Shown: one piece after another, positions 1 to 11,117 of the stretch | Position numbering within the stretch: the first letter of the stretch is position 1 | Layout: each line of letters opens with the position of its first letter | DNA from: Thereva unica | Lineage: Eukaryota; Arthropoda; Insecta; Diptera; Therevidae | Length of the DNA stretch: 64,000 bases | NCBI GenBank assembly: GCA_949987705.1 | Contig: OX465281.1 | Location: forward strand, 100,587,248-100,651,247 | Direction: 5' to 3' | Notes under the pieces: model-generated | Database searches by the model: none | Told to the model about the DNA's origin: nothing | The model's input: the letters and a program-made list of their open reading frames with translations, nothing else | Translations under genes and position numbers: made by a program

Positions 1-66
1 CTAGGGAGTAAGGCATCTGGCTACCATCCCAGAAGTCCCGGGTTCGAATCCCGGCCAGCCCCACGG
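1..66 (+). repeat. tRNA-like 3' half, probable SINE head cut by window edge
   Basis: A T-arm-like hairpin (CCGGG-TTCGAAT-CCCGG, about 39-55) contains a canonical internal B box (GGTTCGAATCC) and is followed by CCAGCCC, which could be the 3' acceptor strand. Upstream, TCTGG/CCAGA can pair as an anticodon-like stem with an enlarged loop. The 5' half (A box) lies outside the window. Loop irregularity and the lack of a terminal T-run favour a tRNA-derived SINE or tRNA pseudogene over a working tRNA. Confidence 0.4.
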
Positions 67-2077
67 TACTTCGCCTTTTCCACTTTCTTTCTTTTTCTTC
101 CCTCTTTACATTCCTGATTCCTGCTCTCAGAGCCTTCCTTCGCGCTTCCCCGCTCCACCAAAGCGCATGTCATCGGTTGGTTGATGAGATTCAACTCGTT
201 TCAAGAGGCATAACCATCCAGCAATCTGTTTCTCGATACCCCGATGTCAGAGTCGCGATAGTAATGGTTGGAACTAGGTGGACTAAAAATATCGCAGGTA
301 GGTTGTGGCAGTTCCTTCCTCCCCGACTAAAGCTGCTCGACATTGCACTCTATATGAAGAAAATAGATTGTCAACAGTATAAAAGGCCTTTCTTGAGACT
401 CTAGCCTTTCACATTAAAAAAAAGATAAGTATTTTTTGAACTTTGTTTATCTACTCTGTCTTTTTTTATTTAGGTCATAATTCCGGACTCAGTAGTTTAA
501 TTCATCCGAAAGCAGCGGTCTTCGCGAAATGTAGATTTTAATTTTAGGTAAATGTTTTTAATGGTGTTAATTTAACAGGATTTCTACATTTTTAGTATCT
601 TTAACCAAGAAATTTTTATCTTCTTTAAACAAAAAGAATGACCAGGATAACTGATAGGAATTTATCCCGAAACACAACCAAGCCCAAAATACCACTGCCC
701 AAAGAATAATCGTCAAAATAAACTTAAACCATAAACAGAAAGCTAGAGTCAACTTTATTATCAATCTTAACAGAAAGCAATTTTCTAAAATTCGTCAATT
801 TACATTTTCACGTCACTTCAATTTATGATTATTATCATAGTAAGGGATATTTATGATAGAATTTTTTGCTAAAGATCACTTTGCATTTAATTATAAATTT
901 CGGCATAAAATTTCTTCAAAACTTCTAATATGCACTAAAAAGTCCCCATCGAATAATCGTAAAACTCCAAATGGATCTCCTCGCAAATTGATTAGAGACA
1001 ACTGCTGTAAAAACACAGCAAAGTTTGCAGCCCACTGTTTTATGTCTGGCTATAAAATTTATGTTAGCACTTATCCAGTACGCTGATGTGGATGTATTCA
1101 TGAGGGGAAGGCATCCCGAAACCCGAATACCCGAATATACACAATCCAACCAGGCAGTCACTAAGCAAAACCGTTGAGCATAAGGACATTAAAGAGGGAG
1201 CAGTCTGCAGACAGGGTGGATTTCTCCCTTTTGCCGGAACACATAAAATTTTACGAGCAAAAACATTAAACGGCTGCCATGGCAACCCCGTCGAAATACC
1301 GTATGAACGCGACAGGGTTGAAATCTTATAATAAAAACAACAGCAAGGCATCAAACAGCAGCAGACATCCAGAGCGAGCTAGAAATGTGGAAAATTGGTG
1401 GATGAAACGAGGAAATTCCTCCAACTGACTCCTTGAGTCCTTGATAGTGCTTTTGTTTGCGAGGTCGCATGTCAGTTACTCTGCATCGAGGTGGTTGGAG
1501 AGATTCGCCAAAATGGTGGTGGTAAGTTCGATCTGTTCCGCCATGGTAATACCACTGGGGAACAATTATCGAAAGTTGCACTGGTTACTCCCAGCGAATT
1601 TATGGAACAGAACCTGCTGCGGCAATAACTCTCTGCGAAAAGTTTGAAGTCAACTTCTTTGTGCAGACAGTTCAAAGTAGATGGAATTCCTACGAGAATA
1701 TTGACCAACATCCTTCAGCGAAAAAGTCCTCCTTGAGAAATGAGAGCTTCGCTGCTTTTGATTATATTTGTCTGAGTAAAATTATACGTATTAACGAAAT
1801 TGATTTTTTTGTCCGAAAGTACACTTTGAACTAGAGTGAAAAGTTTATTTTTAAGTGCTTTAATGGTATATGTTTGTTAGTCGGCATCGTTGTTCTTTGA
1901 TAGCACTTTGGAATACAGCAACCAGGGTCCAAAATTTACTCCAATTAGATTTCCCTTTTGAGTGCTAGTAGACCCACATATTGACTAAAGTCACAATTTA
2001 AACTTCAATTTGTATAAAAAGCGTACTTCCGTTTGTTAATTAAAGGAGAATGCAAGTTTTGGTACCCACCTCCTTTT
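67..2077. other. AT-rich interval, no gene seen
   Basis: Only short chance reading frames occur here. A less AT-rich island at about 1080-1640 has a different composition from its surroundings and may be an old transposon remnant, but I could not assign it to a family. Confidence 0.5.
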
Positions 2078-2208
2078 GGTCTTTTTGAGCTGAATATAAG
2101 TTGCTAGGGCGCCTACTTCGAAATCTTTGTGCGTTTTGAGTAATACGGTCGGAACTGCACAAAGATAGAGTTTTACATATCACCCTGTATTTTTGTAACC
2201 GTATAACT

Positions 2209-2535
2209 TATCCCACCAAAAAAAACATTAAAAATTTGAATTAGAAGTTTGTGTGCGCGAAATTATTTATTGGAACAGTTTAAAACGCACTTATAATAAA
2301 AAAAGTGATATGGATTAGTCAAGATAATCGTTAATATCATGAAATAATTAAACACGTGCATTTACGAACGAATTCAGTGTGAATGCACGTGTTTAATTAT
2401 TTCATGCTATTAACGATTATCTTGACTAATCCATATCACTTTTTTTTGTTATAAGTATGTTTTAAACTTTCCCAATAAATAATTTTGCGCCCACGAACTT
2501 CTAATTCACAATTTTAATGTTTTTTTGGTGGGATA
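2209..2535. mobile_element. near-perfect palindromic MITE, TA target duplication
   Basis: Element 2211-2533 is almost wholly an inverted repeat: arms of about 155 bp (2211-2366 and 2377-2533) flank a tiny spacer around GAATTC. Ends are TCCCACCAAAAA / TTTTTGGTGGGA, flanked on both sides by TA. A TA duplication fits Tc1/mariner-type mobilisation (family knowledge). The RNA or single strand would fold into one long hairpin. Partial copies of the same arm recur at 10757-11117 and 14005-14168. Confidence 0.75.
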
Positions 2536-2984
2536 TCACTCGTTTTTGTTTTAATACATTCTAAAATAAAAAATAAATAATCTTTTGTATAAAGAAATAT
2601 TATGTATTTAATTGCTCATTATATTTTTTTACTTATTTTATAAGTAGGTACATCATAAATTGTACGAATTGGAATTAATATTATTGCCTTTATAAAAAAT
2701 AAACCTAAGATCCTTTCGCGTTTCAAGGTCAAGATTTTTCCTGCACTATGGAATCATTGATCCAGCTTAGGAATCACCTTGTTTCTGTATGGAATATAAC
2801 ACTAATAACTTCATAATTTGAACCTCCTATATGCAATTTTGCAGAAGTGACAGCTTTGATATCGCATTGCTCAATTTTAATAAACTTTTTATTATTTAGT
2901 TCGAATAATTTTAGTTGTATGATGAAAACGAACGCCATCTGGCATAAACAGTGCGAGTAAAAATTTATCGAATAACTAGTAACG

Positions 2985-3945
2985 ATATACTGAGGATATA
3001 CTATATTGTTTATTGTCTTTCACTTATGATAGATACCCTTTCATTTGATACCCATGTCGAGAGGGTTGTGAAGAAATTGGTAATCCGCCCTTTTGAGATG
3101 ATCGAAGTGGATCTAACGATATATTGAGTATACGATATCGCTTATTGTATTCTACTTATGATACACTTTCAATTGATACCAACGTCGAGGAGGAGGGGTG
3201 AAAAAATGGTAATTCGCCCTCTTGAGATAATCGCTGTGGATCTAACGAAATATTCAGTATACTATATCGCTTATGGTATTCTACTTATGATACCCATGTC
3301 GAGGGGGCGGTGAAGAAATGGTAATCTGCCCCCTTGAGACGGCCGCCATGGATTTTACGACATAGCTTATTGTATTCTACTTATGATACCCTTTTATTTG
3401 ATACCCATGTCGGGGGGGTTGTGAAGAAAATGGTAATCCGTCCTCTTGAGATGGCCGCGGTGGATCTAACTATTTATTGAGTATACTATAGTGCTTATTG
3501 TATTCTACTTATCATTCCATTTCATTTGATACCGATGGGGTTGTGAAGAAAATGGTAATCCGCTCTCTTGAGATGACCGCCATGGATTTAACCATATATT
3601 GAGTATACTATATCGCTTCTGGTATTCTACTTATGGTACCCTTTCAATTGATACCCATGTTGAGGGGGTGTTGAAGAAGTGGTAATCCGCCCTATTGAGG
3701 CCACCGCCATGGATTTTACGAAATAGCTTATTGTATTCTACTTATCATACCCTTTCATTTGATACCCATGTCGAGGGGTGGTGAAGAAAATGGTAATGCG
3801 TCCTCTTGAGATGGCCGCGGTGGATCTAACTAATTATTGAGTATACTATAGTGCGTATTGTATTCATCTTATCATTCCATTTCATTTGATACCCATGTCG
3901 AGGGGGTTGTGAAGAAAATAGTAATCAATAGTAAAGTACAATTAC
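2985..3945. repeat. ~120-bp satellite, about 8 monomers, with 3-mer higher-order repeat
   Basis: Monomers carry TTGATACCCATGTCGAGGGG, a GAAGAAATGGTAATCCGCCC-like segment and GAGTATACTATATCGCTTAT. Monomer starts fall near 2988, 3124, 3250, 3355, 3476, 3597, 3714 and 3835. Monomers 3-4-5 resemble 6-7-8 more than their immediate neighbours: both sets have the short TTTTACGAMATAGC variant second and the TATAGTGC variant third. This gives a higher-order period near 360 bp. Direct copies of GCCATCTGG...AGTGCGAGTAA lie at about 2929 and 4094, on either side. Confidence 0.8.
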
Positions 3946-4415
3946 GAAGTCGGCAAAAGTAGTAATCGGTATTTCAAAATTTAACTATACATCTGTACTA
4001 TGAACTACATATGTTTTTTATAGTACCTAACGCAATTTGACACCATAGTTGTGACTAACCACTTTTATATGAATACATTTTGTTAATTATCTAATGCCAT
4101 CTGGAATCAATAGTGCGAGTAAGCACTTTTCGACTAACTACTAGCACCTTCTCATTTATTGAGCAATTGTAATAGCTTATAGCGCCATCTGATAGAATAA
4201 TTTTAAGTACCCACTTTTTTTAGACTGAAGGAGAAAAAAAAAGTTCGTTTCGAAATGTAAAAATAAAGAAAACGAAGAATGATAGGAAAAAAAACTAATG
4301 GAATAATAAATTATTTATATTGTGGTTATCGGTTACAAATGAAAAATTACTTATATTGCTTATAAAAAGGTGATAAATCTCATAATTTTATAAAAATAAC
4401 ACCTTGTTTTCCATG

Positions 4416-5320
4416 TTTAAGCCTAGTATGGAGTTCGAACGGAATCCCGTTCAGCATTTTTTCAATTTAATTCTACACGGAAAAATCCGTGTAGAAAATA
4501 TAGTGGAGAAAAGGTAAACAGCTGATTCTTGTGTACATATTTATTAATAATTAGTGAGGCATATGCGTTGGTTGCAGAGCCAGAAGAAAATAACATAAAA
4601 TAAAAAGCATTCAAAATGAAATATTTCATTTATTTAAACCGCAATTATTATTTTAAATTTAATAAAAGTCAGAATCACAAACAAAAAAACAGAAAATTTA
4701 ATAAACTACAAAAATTACCAAGGCAACAGCTATATTTCTGTCGTTCTGTCAAAATTACCAAAAGTGCAACACGGAATAATTGTCTAGCTATTTATTCTGT
4801 TCCAACGTGAATGGAAAAAAGTCTCCAATTGTCGCTATCTGGTTCTTACTCCGGGTCACAACCATAGGCGAGCGGAAGTGAAATAAAAGTCCGTTAATTA
4901 TTCGGATAAATTAATCTTTTATTTCTGTTTTGTATTTTTATCTTTTTAATTGTCAAATTCATTTATTCTTAATCGATCGAATTCATTCGCAGCGCAACCT
5001 CGATTGAATGCTAACGAAAATGTAGTAGCAAAACGTCGTAGCAGCAAGTAGTTGTTTCTGCTACTAATCCGGTCAAGTTGCGGATATTTCGGATTTTTTC
5101 CAATAGAGGCTGGGAAAGACTGCCACACAATTTCCCTTGCAGAGCCATCTATTAGAAATTTGCAAGTGATATATTATGTACCAACAGAATTCCGTTTCAA
5201 GTCCGCACTCATAAAACAAAAAGTACACGGAAAAATCGGGTGAACGGAATTCCGTGCATCTTTTTACGTGTATTTTATAAGGGGAACGGAATTCCGTTCG
5301 AACTCCATACTAGGCTTTAA
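4416..5320. mobile_element. non-autonomous TIR element with TTTAA flanks
   Basis: Element 4421-5315 (895 bp) starts GCCTAGTATGGAGTTCGAAC and ends with its reverse complement; the inverted match runs about 35 bp. TTTAA lies directly outside both ends (4416-4420 and 5316-5320), so the duplication is TTTAA or contains TTAA, as in piggyBac/Kolobok-type targets. An internal hairpin (CTACACGG-AAAAAT-CCGTGTAG) lies near 4473-4494. No transposase-like frame is seen; the interior is AT-rich. Confidence 0.7.
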
Positions 5321-5588
5321 GCGTAAATAAGGCTTTAGCTGTCTGCCCTTACCTACGCGGCAAACTACCGCTTGCCTTGATTTCCGTAGGTAAGGTACCA
5401 ATGAACGCAGAATTCCTGATGGTCAAATTCATGGTTATAGCTTACCAACTTTTTTTAAACAAAAATGTCAACTTCTAAAAAAATACGTAGGTGAAGTTCA
5501 CATTTGTACAGTTCCGACCGTATTACTCAGAACGGACAACGATTTCGAGCAAGGCGCCATAGTAACTTATATTCCGCTCATAAAGACC

Positions 5589-6009
5589 TATCCAACGACG
5601 TATTACATATAGCTATTGGAGTTGGTTCCATTTTCTGGCATCTTCCTTTTCGAAGGTTTGTGTCTTTGGAATTGTAAGAAAATATCTAAAGTTGTAAGGA
5701 AATATTATTCAAACATTTCCTATAGGGTATTTGACCCAGATGTTTCATTTACAATTATTGGAGAAAGATAATATCCAAAATTCCTGTAATTTTCGGTGAG
5801 CACCATCGTGCACGGTCATACATACGGTAGGATGTTGCAGTCGCAAAAAACAAAACTAAAAGCTCATATTTCGTAAAAAAATTTGAATCATTTATTTCAT
5901 AGCTTTTACAAATACTAAATGCTTCTTGCATTCCTCTCATACTGGACAATGCTCATGAAGCTCACCCATTTCGATCATTCTAAAAACATTAACGTAGCCC
6001 TGGACTATT
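5589..6009. other. no feature seen
   Basis: AT-rich sequence with only chance reading frames. Confidence 0.5.
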
Positions 6010-6455
6010 TTAAAACTATTTGGTACGTGGGCTCGAACCCTTCGGTCCACACGATCAACTTCCTAGTATGATGAACGTAGACGGAATAAACTGACTTCTT
6101 AAAAAATAGTAATACCTTTAGCACTAGTGAGAGACTGACTAGTATCAGAACTAGTGACAAAGTAATCCTGAGAGAAATCCACATGATTTTTTTAGAAAAT
6201 TTGTTTCCCCTAACTTTAGCAAACAAACATTTCCTTCGTACTTCGTTCGCTATACTAAAGTGGGTGTTCGAATTCGATTAACTAGGAAGCGAATGACTTC
6301 ATTTGGAAATTCCAAAGCTTTCCGGAGTTATTAATAAAACTCATAAATGTAAAGTACCTACTTGTGAGACTTGACCCAAGAGAGTAACTACTGGAAATTT
6401 CGGGAGTAACCGCAATTTTCTGAAACTAGGATGTAGAAAACAGTTTCCGCCAAAA
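6010..6455 (-). repeat. family A repeat, right-hand half only
   Basis: Reverse complement of the right part of the family A repeat seen complete at 60003-61490. It includes the terminal GGACCGAAGGGTC and CATACT-GGAAGTT motifs, the CACTAGT block and the 'gagctttgga' block. It is truncated near 6455, so the tandem-unit half is missing. No coding potential. Confidence 0.7.
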
Positions 6456-7396
6456 AAGTGCGGAAGGTTAAATGCGTGACGTTGATGCTCAATTTTCAAA
6501 AGGTGTAAATTTTTTATCATCGTAGTTGTAATAATGTATCAGATCACGTGTAAAAATATTAAGTCGCTGACTGCTATGAGTCATCCAGCGCATGAGCATA
6601 TAGTTCATATTTTAGGCAAAATAATACTTCTGCGAAAAGGAATGCCAGTTTATGCGCAATGTAAAAACATTAATTTCTTACGTTTAACGATAAAATCTAT
6701 GGAAGTGTATTATGTCGGTGATCAAGCAAGGTATGTTGATTCTTATATAATTTTGTATTAAATTATAAGTTCATTGGTTTATGATGCAGGGCTTAAAATT
6801 TGTGGTGGTGTGTATTTTTTTGTACGGGGTTTTTTAAATGACATTTTCTCGAAAACGCGCAAAGTTCTATTGCTAATTTTTTCGATTAACTAATATACAA
6901 AGTTTTCCGTTTATAATAAAAAAAAGAGTCAGAGATATAATAGCCATAATAGAGAGACATAATAGACTCCAAGCTTTCCAATTTTGTAAAAAATACGTAT
7001 TTTTTGGAGAAAAAGGTGGTTGAAGTGGAAATTTTAGTAAAAAAAACAACAAAATTTTGTCTTTAATGATACATAACTCTGGACGTTGGTGGGTTGACCC
7101 CTTGGCTTTTACAGTTTAAGATAGGTGGGAGTATTCTGCGTAGATTGCTGAAATTATCTGATAGGGTTACAAAACTACAGGGTAATATGTACACCTCTAC
7201 CGAAAAAGTTTCAAAACGCCCTAGCGGGCTAAACCATTATGATTTCCCCACCCGTACGATTTTTTGTTCGTCTATCCAAGACCTATCCACAGCCAGGCGT
7301 TTAGACATTTTAGCTGATACTGATTGATAATAATAGATTATTACATTTAATTTATTTAAATGCTTCCGTTTATTTGTTATTATTATTGTTCATTTG
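6456..7396. other. no feature seen
   Basis: AT-rich sequence. Short open frames at 6534-6761 and 7094-7327 show no recognisable motif and are probably chance. Confidence 0.5.
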
Positions 7397-7426
7397 TTAT
7401 TAATCTATCATCATCATTGCGCTCCT

Positions 7427-7873
7427 TTAATCCCTCATGGGACATAGGGCGGAAACAGTTGCCCTCCAGCGGACTCTGTTTTGCGCGATAGCTCTCAGCT
7501 CCGACCAGGATCTCCCAGTTGTTGCGGCTTCTGCTAGTAGGGTTCTCCTCCACGTTGTTCTTGGTCGTCCTACTCGACGGGATCCTTGCGGATTCCAGTC
7601 AAGGGCCTGTTTGGCTAGATTTTCGTTTTCGCGTCGCAAGGTGTGGCCTACCCAATTCCATTTCCTTCGCCTGATTTGGTCGTCTATCCTTTCTTGGCCG
7701 GCACGGCGCCATAGTTCTTCGTTTGAAATTCTATCTTGCCAGCGGATTTTTAGGATACGACGAAGGCATCTGTTGATGAGGACTTGTAGGCGCCCTGTGA
7801 TGAATTGGGTGACTTTCCATGTTTCGCAACCGTACAAAAGTACTGCCTTCACGTTGGAGTTGAACAGCCGCAA
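7427..7873 (-). pseudogene. RTE-type reverse transcriptase, C-terminal domain
   Basis: A 148-codon frame carries the signature of the region after the RT core: VLLYGCETWKVT, then LRRILKIRWQDRISN, RRKWNWVGHTLRRE, a GRPRTTWRR block and a final VRWRATVSALC. This block order is characteristic of RTE-like polyproteins of invertebrates (family knowledge). The palm and endonuclease domains are absent. The frame continues upstream in another phase (7849-8160), so a frameshift lies near 7860. It could not act alone. Confidence 0.85.
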
Positions 7874-8160
7874 TTTGGTGTTAATTGAGATCTCCGTTGA
7901 TCTCCATATGCTCGTGCTTTATTTATTCTGGAACTGACATCTTCTTCTGCACCACCATTTTCGGTAATAATACTACCGAGGTAGCAGAATTTATTTACCA
8001 GTTCCACGTCACGGTTATTCAGCGCTGTTCGTTCAATGGTGTTTGCATTTATCCGCATTTCTTTAGTTTTAGTCGGATTTAGCCTTAAGCCTGCTGGACT
8101 ACTTTCTGTTGCCAAATTGTTAATCATGTTTTTGAGGTCCTGGTGTCTGTGGGCCAGCAA
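7849..8160 (-). pseudogene. RTE-type RT, segment after the catalytic core
   Basis: Frame with AGLRLNPTKTKEMRIN (RT motif D region), then VNKFCYLGSIITENGG (motif E region) and INKARAYGDQRRSQLTPNCGCSTPT, which runs out of phase where the 7427-7873 frame takes over. The YADD box would lie upstream and is missing. The element boundary coincides with the target duplication at 8164, so the truncation happened at integration, not by later deletion. Confidence 0.8.
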
Positions 8161-8185
8161 ACATTATTAATCTATGCATTGATAA

Positions 8186-8250
8186 TATTCAACATTAATC
8201 ATACTGGGTAGTTGTTCGTGGGGCCGAAAGGGTCAAATCCATACATAAAA
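8186..8250 (+). repeat. family A repeat, right terminus fragment
   Basis: CATACTGGGTAGTTG followed by GGGCCGAAAGGGTCAAA matches the right end of the 60-61.5 kb family A copy (CATACTGGGAAGTTG ... GGACCGAAGGGTCAAA). Only about 65 bp is left. Confidence 0.55.
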
Positions 8251-8820
8251 GACGGTGCTAAAGTCGGCCTTATTAGCTACATATAGAGATGTTTTTAGCG
8301 TCGCCTGTACAAATTATGAATGTTCTGTGATCTGTTGTTATATTGAAAGTAAATTGTTGTCCGACAGTTCTGGAAAATGGTTTCTATTTCAAAGCTCTGA
8401 AAAACGAATTCTTTGTTCCAGAGAGGCTTATACCGGCATTCAGTGACTCATAATACGATACTATTCAACTTTGGGCAAATTAATTACAGTAAAGAAGTTG
8501 CAGCATATTCTGGGACTACAAAAACAGATGTGACACTCGAAATATTTTAATATCGTCACTGTCTAAAACTGAGCTCAGGAATCACCCCTTGAACTAAAAG
8601 TTCACCATTTGGTACTCGTCAAGATGCAAGATCTAGTAATAAGCTTAGTTCGAAGAAAAGAATGGAAGATAAGATAGATTAATAGGAGTCTGGAGGGTAC
8701 TGAAGGAGGCTATAACGGGCTTTGTGTTTATACTCTTGAATGTTATAAGAGCTTAGAAAAACTGACTGCGGAAGTGTTTTCTCAAGAATTGTAGTACTAT
8801 TCATGAACAAATTCCTAGGC
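8251..8820. other. no feature seen
   Basis: Unassigned sequence with short chance frames. It directly precedes the decayed non-LTR copy at 8821. Confidence 0.45.
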
Positions 8821-9420
8821 AGTGCAAGAAAAAGAGGGCTGAGGGCTTTGGGAGTGAGTCGAACGACCTAGTCTTGTGTTATGGGTAAGACATTACCGCA
8901 GAGGTAGGAGAGTATGAATTTGAGTGCAACAGCAGCTATGGTAATAGTAACGCAACTTTGAAGGGCTGAAATGGCGTAATGTGTCTAAGGAGGATCAAAT
9001 GGAGCTCTCATCGATGAGTCTGTGTGAGCGGTTTTGTACCTCAACAGCCACAAGGCAGTTTTATGGGGCCAAGCTCAGAAAAACAAGCTGTATTAAAGGC
9101 GTTGTCGCATCTAGGACTTTTAAACCATAGTCCGCGTTGTTGTTTGAAAAATTAATCTACACGTCTTAAGAACTCACAGGCTCTGACATGCTAGTTTGAC
9201 GATTTGGAAAACATCTTCATTAAACAGCAGATCCGTAAGGTCCACATGGTCACATCAGCCGTAAGATCTAGACCATATACTAGAACGAAAGGTATAATGG
9301 AGAAGTAAAACACTTAACAACCTGTCCCAATCAGGAATTAAATTGAACACGACTTGTCGATCGAGGAGATAAGGTCTAGTAGGTGTTTGATTTATCTTGT
9401 CGAAGTCAAAATTAAGTAAA
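8821..9420 (-). pseudogene. heavily decayed copy of the 17.2-19.8 kb non-LTR element
   Basis: No open frame survives, but landmarks run in order with the antisense element at 17192-17890: AGTCTTGTGTTATGGG (versus AGTCTTGTGTTGCGGG), AGCTATGGTAATAG, TTTGACGATTTGGAA (versus TTTGGCGATTTGGAA), CATCAGCCGTAAGAT (versus GTCAGCCGTTAGAT) and ATCTTGTCGAAG. It therefore derives from the 3' part of the same Jockey/CR1-type family, in the same antisense orientation, and is much older. Confidence 0.7.
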
Positions 9421-9739
9421 AAATTGACATTCTACCTTCCTACTTCGAACGCAAAATTTGAGAGGTATTTCAATACTAGTGCCGTGACTTGATATATGAG
9501 CAGATGGTTTCGTACACAGCATTGAAAGTTTTACAGCAGGCAAACTTATACAAAGTTGCAGAGAAGTTTACCCTGATATTGAATTTTACATTGAAATAAG
9601 AAGTAGAAGTGAGAAATCGATGTGGGAAAAACTAGTCCTCTTTATCACATATGGATCTCTCACTATATTCGTGAAACAACATTCCAGTCATTTTTAAAGC
9701 TTTTATTAACTTCACTTGTAACTAAGTAATAAAAACTTG

Positions 9740-10510
9740 AAAGTTAAATTTGACCCACTTCCCGATTTCCGATTAGGTTGAAATTTTGCATATACTTTTT
9801 AGTTTGGATGTCAATGCAATCTGACCATTTTGTAAAAAAATCCAGATGGTGGTTAGAAAATGGCGGCCGATTTTGGCAATTGTGCTCCGCTGTCCTCTGA
9901 CAGGGGTATTAAATGAAAAGATATCACAAGTAGAATACAATTAGCTGTGTGGCGTTATTCCAAATTTAAAATGGTGGCTGGCAAAAAATTGCGGAAGACA
10001 TAATAGACTAAAAAGTTACAAATATAACCGATCACCTTCAAATTTTGCCCGCATCGTAGTTCGCGTGATAATTAGTATGTATACATTATGAGTTGAATAG
10101 TTGAGTTGAGGTTGAGTTGAAAATAAAAAAAGCACTACACGTTGCAAAAAATCACAAACAAAACAAGAGATCATGCTGTCAACTAAATTGAACTAGTCAA
10201 CTACTGAACTCACATCTACATGCGTAATTTCAACTCAACCCAAGTGGCAGAGTTTCGTCAAGATCAGTCGACCCTAACTAAACTTGACTCCCGTCTGCAT
10301 GTAATTTGACTTGGGTTCAACTCATTATGTATAGGAACTTAATGCAACCATTTTATAAAAAAATCAAGAAGGCGGTTGTGTTCCACCACGAAGGCGACAT
10401 GGGTATCAAATGAAAGAGTACGACAGGTAAAATACTTTAATCTGTGTGACGTCATTATAAAACTATCATGGTCGCCGCGGATGGCGGAAGGCATATAATA
10501 TACTAAAAAT
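9740..10510. repeat. dimer of a ~270-bp unit related to the satellite at 3 kb
   Basis: Two units (about 9752-10025 and 10026-10510, the second interrupted by a MITE) share TTCAAATTTTGC-like, GCAATCTGACCATTTTGTAA/GCAACCATTTTATAA and GTATCAAATGAAAG segments. The last, with AAGTAGAATAC, is the reverse complement of the most conserved part of the satellite monomer at 2985-3945. The array and the dimer therefore share an origin. No coding potential. Confidence 0.6.
10080..10333. mobile_element. 246-bp MITE with GAGTTGAA termini
   Basis: The termini CATTATGAGTTGAA and TTCAACTCATTATG are inverted with one mismatch, and TATA (or TA) lies directly outside both. The interior is rich in GTTGAG/CTCAAC. 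It interrupts the second unit of the repeat dimer, because the dimer resumes in register on the far side. Confidence 0.6.
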
Positions 10511-10756
10511 TAGAAAATAAAAATAAATAGTTTAAAAAAAAAACTAAAAAATACGGTAAAAAATAATTTTGAATGTAAAATTTTTATTGCTGCAGCCACT
10601 TACTTAAATGTTTTTAGTTATTTTTAACTATTTAGTTTTTACACATTGTTTAGAACAACAATTGAAAAATAAATTTAAAATTAAAGTTGTTAAAATAAAA
10701 ATAAAATTGAAATCAAAATTGAGTTAAATACTGTATGAATGTACTATTATCTTTAA

Positions 10757-11117
10757 TAGCATGAAATAATTAAACACGTGCATTTACGAACGAATTCAAA
10801 GGAATTAAACAACTGCCAATTTTTATTTAAAACTCAATAAAGTATTATCAACCGCGAAAAAGTTGGCTGGCGTTGGCTAGCATGAATCTTTGCTGTCCTT
10901 CGAAATCTAACAAATTTTATTAGAAACACTATAGACTGAGCCGCACTGAATTCGTTCGTAAATGCACGTGTTTAATTATTTCATGCTATTAACGATACAT
11001 CTTGACTAATCCATATCACTTCTTTTTGTTATAAATGTGTTTTAAACTGTCCCAATAAATAATTTCCGCGCCCACAAACTTCTAATTCACATTTTTAATG
11101 TTTTTTTTTTGGTAGGA
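10757..11117. repeat. partial palindromic-MITE copy with short left arm
   Basis: 10760-10800 (GCATGAAATAATTAAACACG...) is inverted relative to 10948-10995, and the right arm continues to 11117 as in the palindromic MITE at 2211-2533. Here the left arm is about 45 bp and the loop about 150 bp, so this is a related variant or a deletion derivative. Confidence 0.65.

Larger units (their letters stand above)
2078..5588. repeat. 3.5-kb block bounded by ~86-bp inverted repeats
   Basis: The segment 2078-2163 (shared core GAGTAATACGGTCGGAACTG, around 2137-2156) is the reverse complement of 5504-5588 at roughly 80% identity by eye. Between the arms lie a palindromic MITE, a ~120-bp satellite and a TTTAA-flanked element. 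The arms may be the termini of an old non-autonomous DNA transposon that later collected insertions, or two independent inverted copies of one repeat. I see no target duplication outside them. Confidence 0.5.
7397..8175 (-). mobile_element. 5'-truncated RTE-type non-LTR element with 12-bp target duplication
   Basis: The insertion 7409-8163 is flanked by the direct repeat TTATTAATCTAT (7397-7408 and 8164-8175). Read on the minus strand, the element ends in a short 3' tail with repeated ATGATGATG directly against the duplication. RTE-clade elements typically have very short 3' UTRs and microsatellite-like tails. Only the end of RT and the C-terminal domain remain, so the 5' truncation is dead on arrival. 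A second fragment of the family lies at 27973-28262. Confidence 0.85.

Noticed and set aside
1..66. Functional tRNA gene
   Set aside because: The 5' half is outside the window, the anticodon-like loop is irregular and no T-run terminator follows. Reported only as tRNA-like.
2985..3945. CRISPR array (regular repeats)
   Set aside because: Whole ~120-bp monomers are tandem with no unique spacers; this is a eukaryotic satellite.
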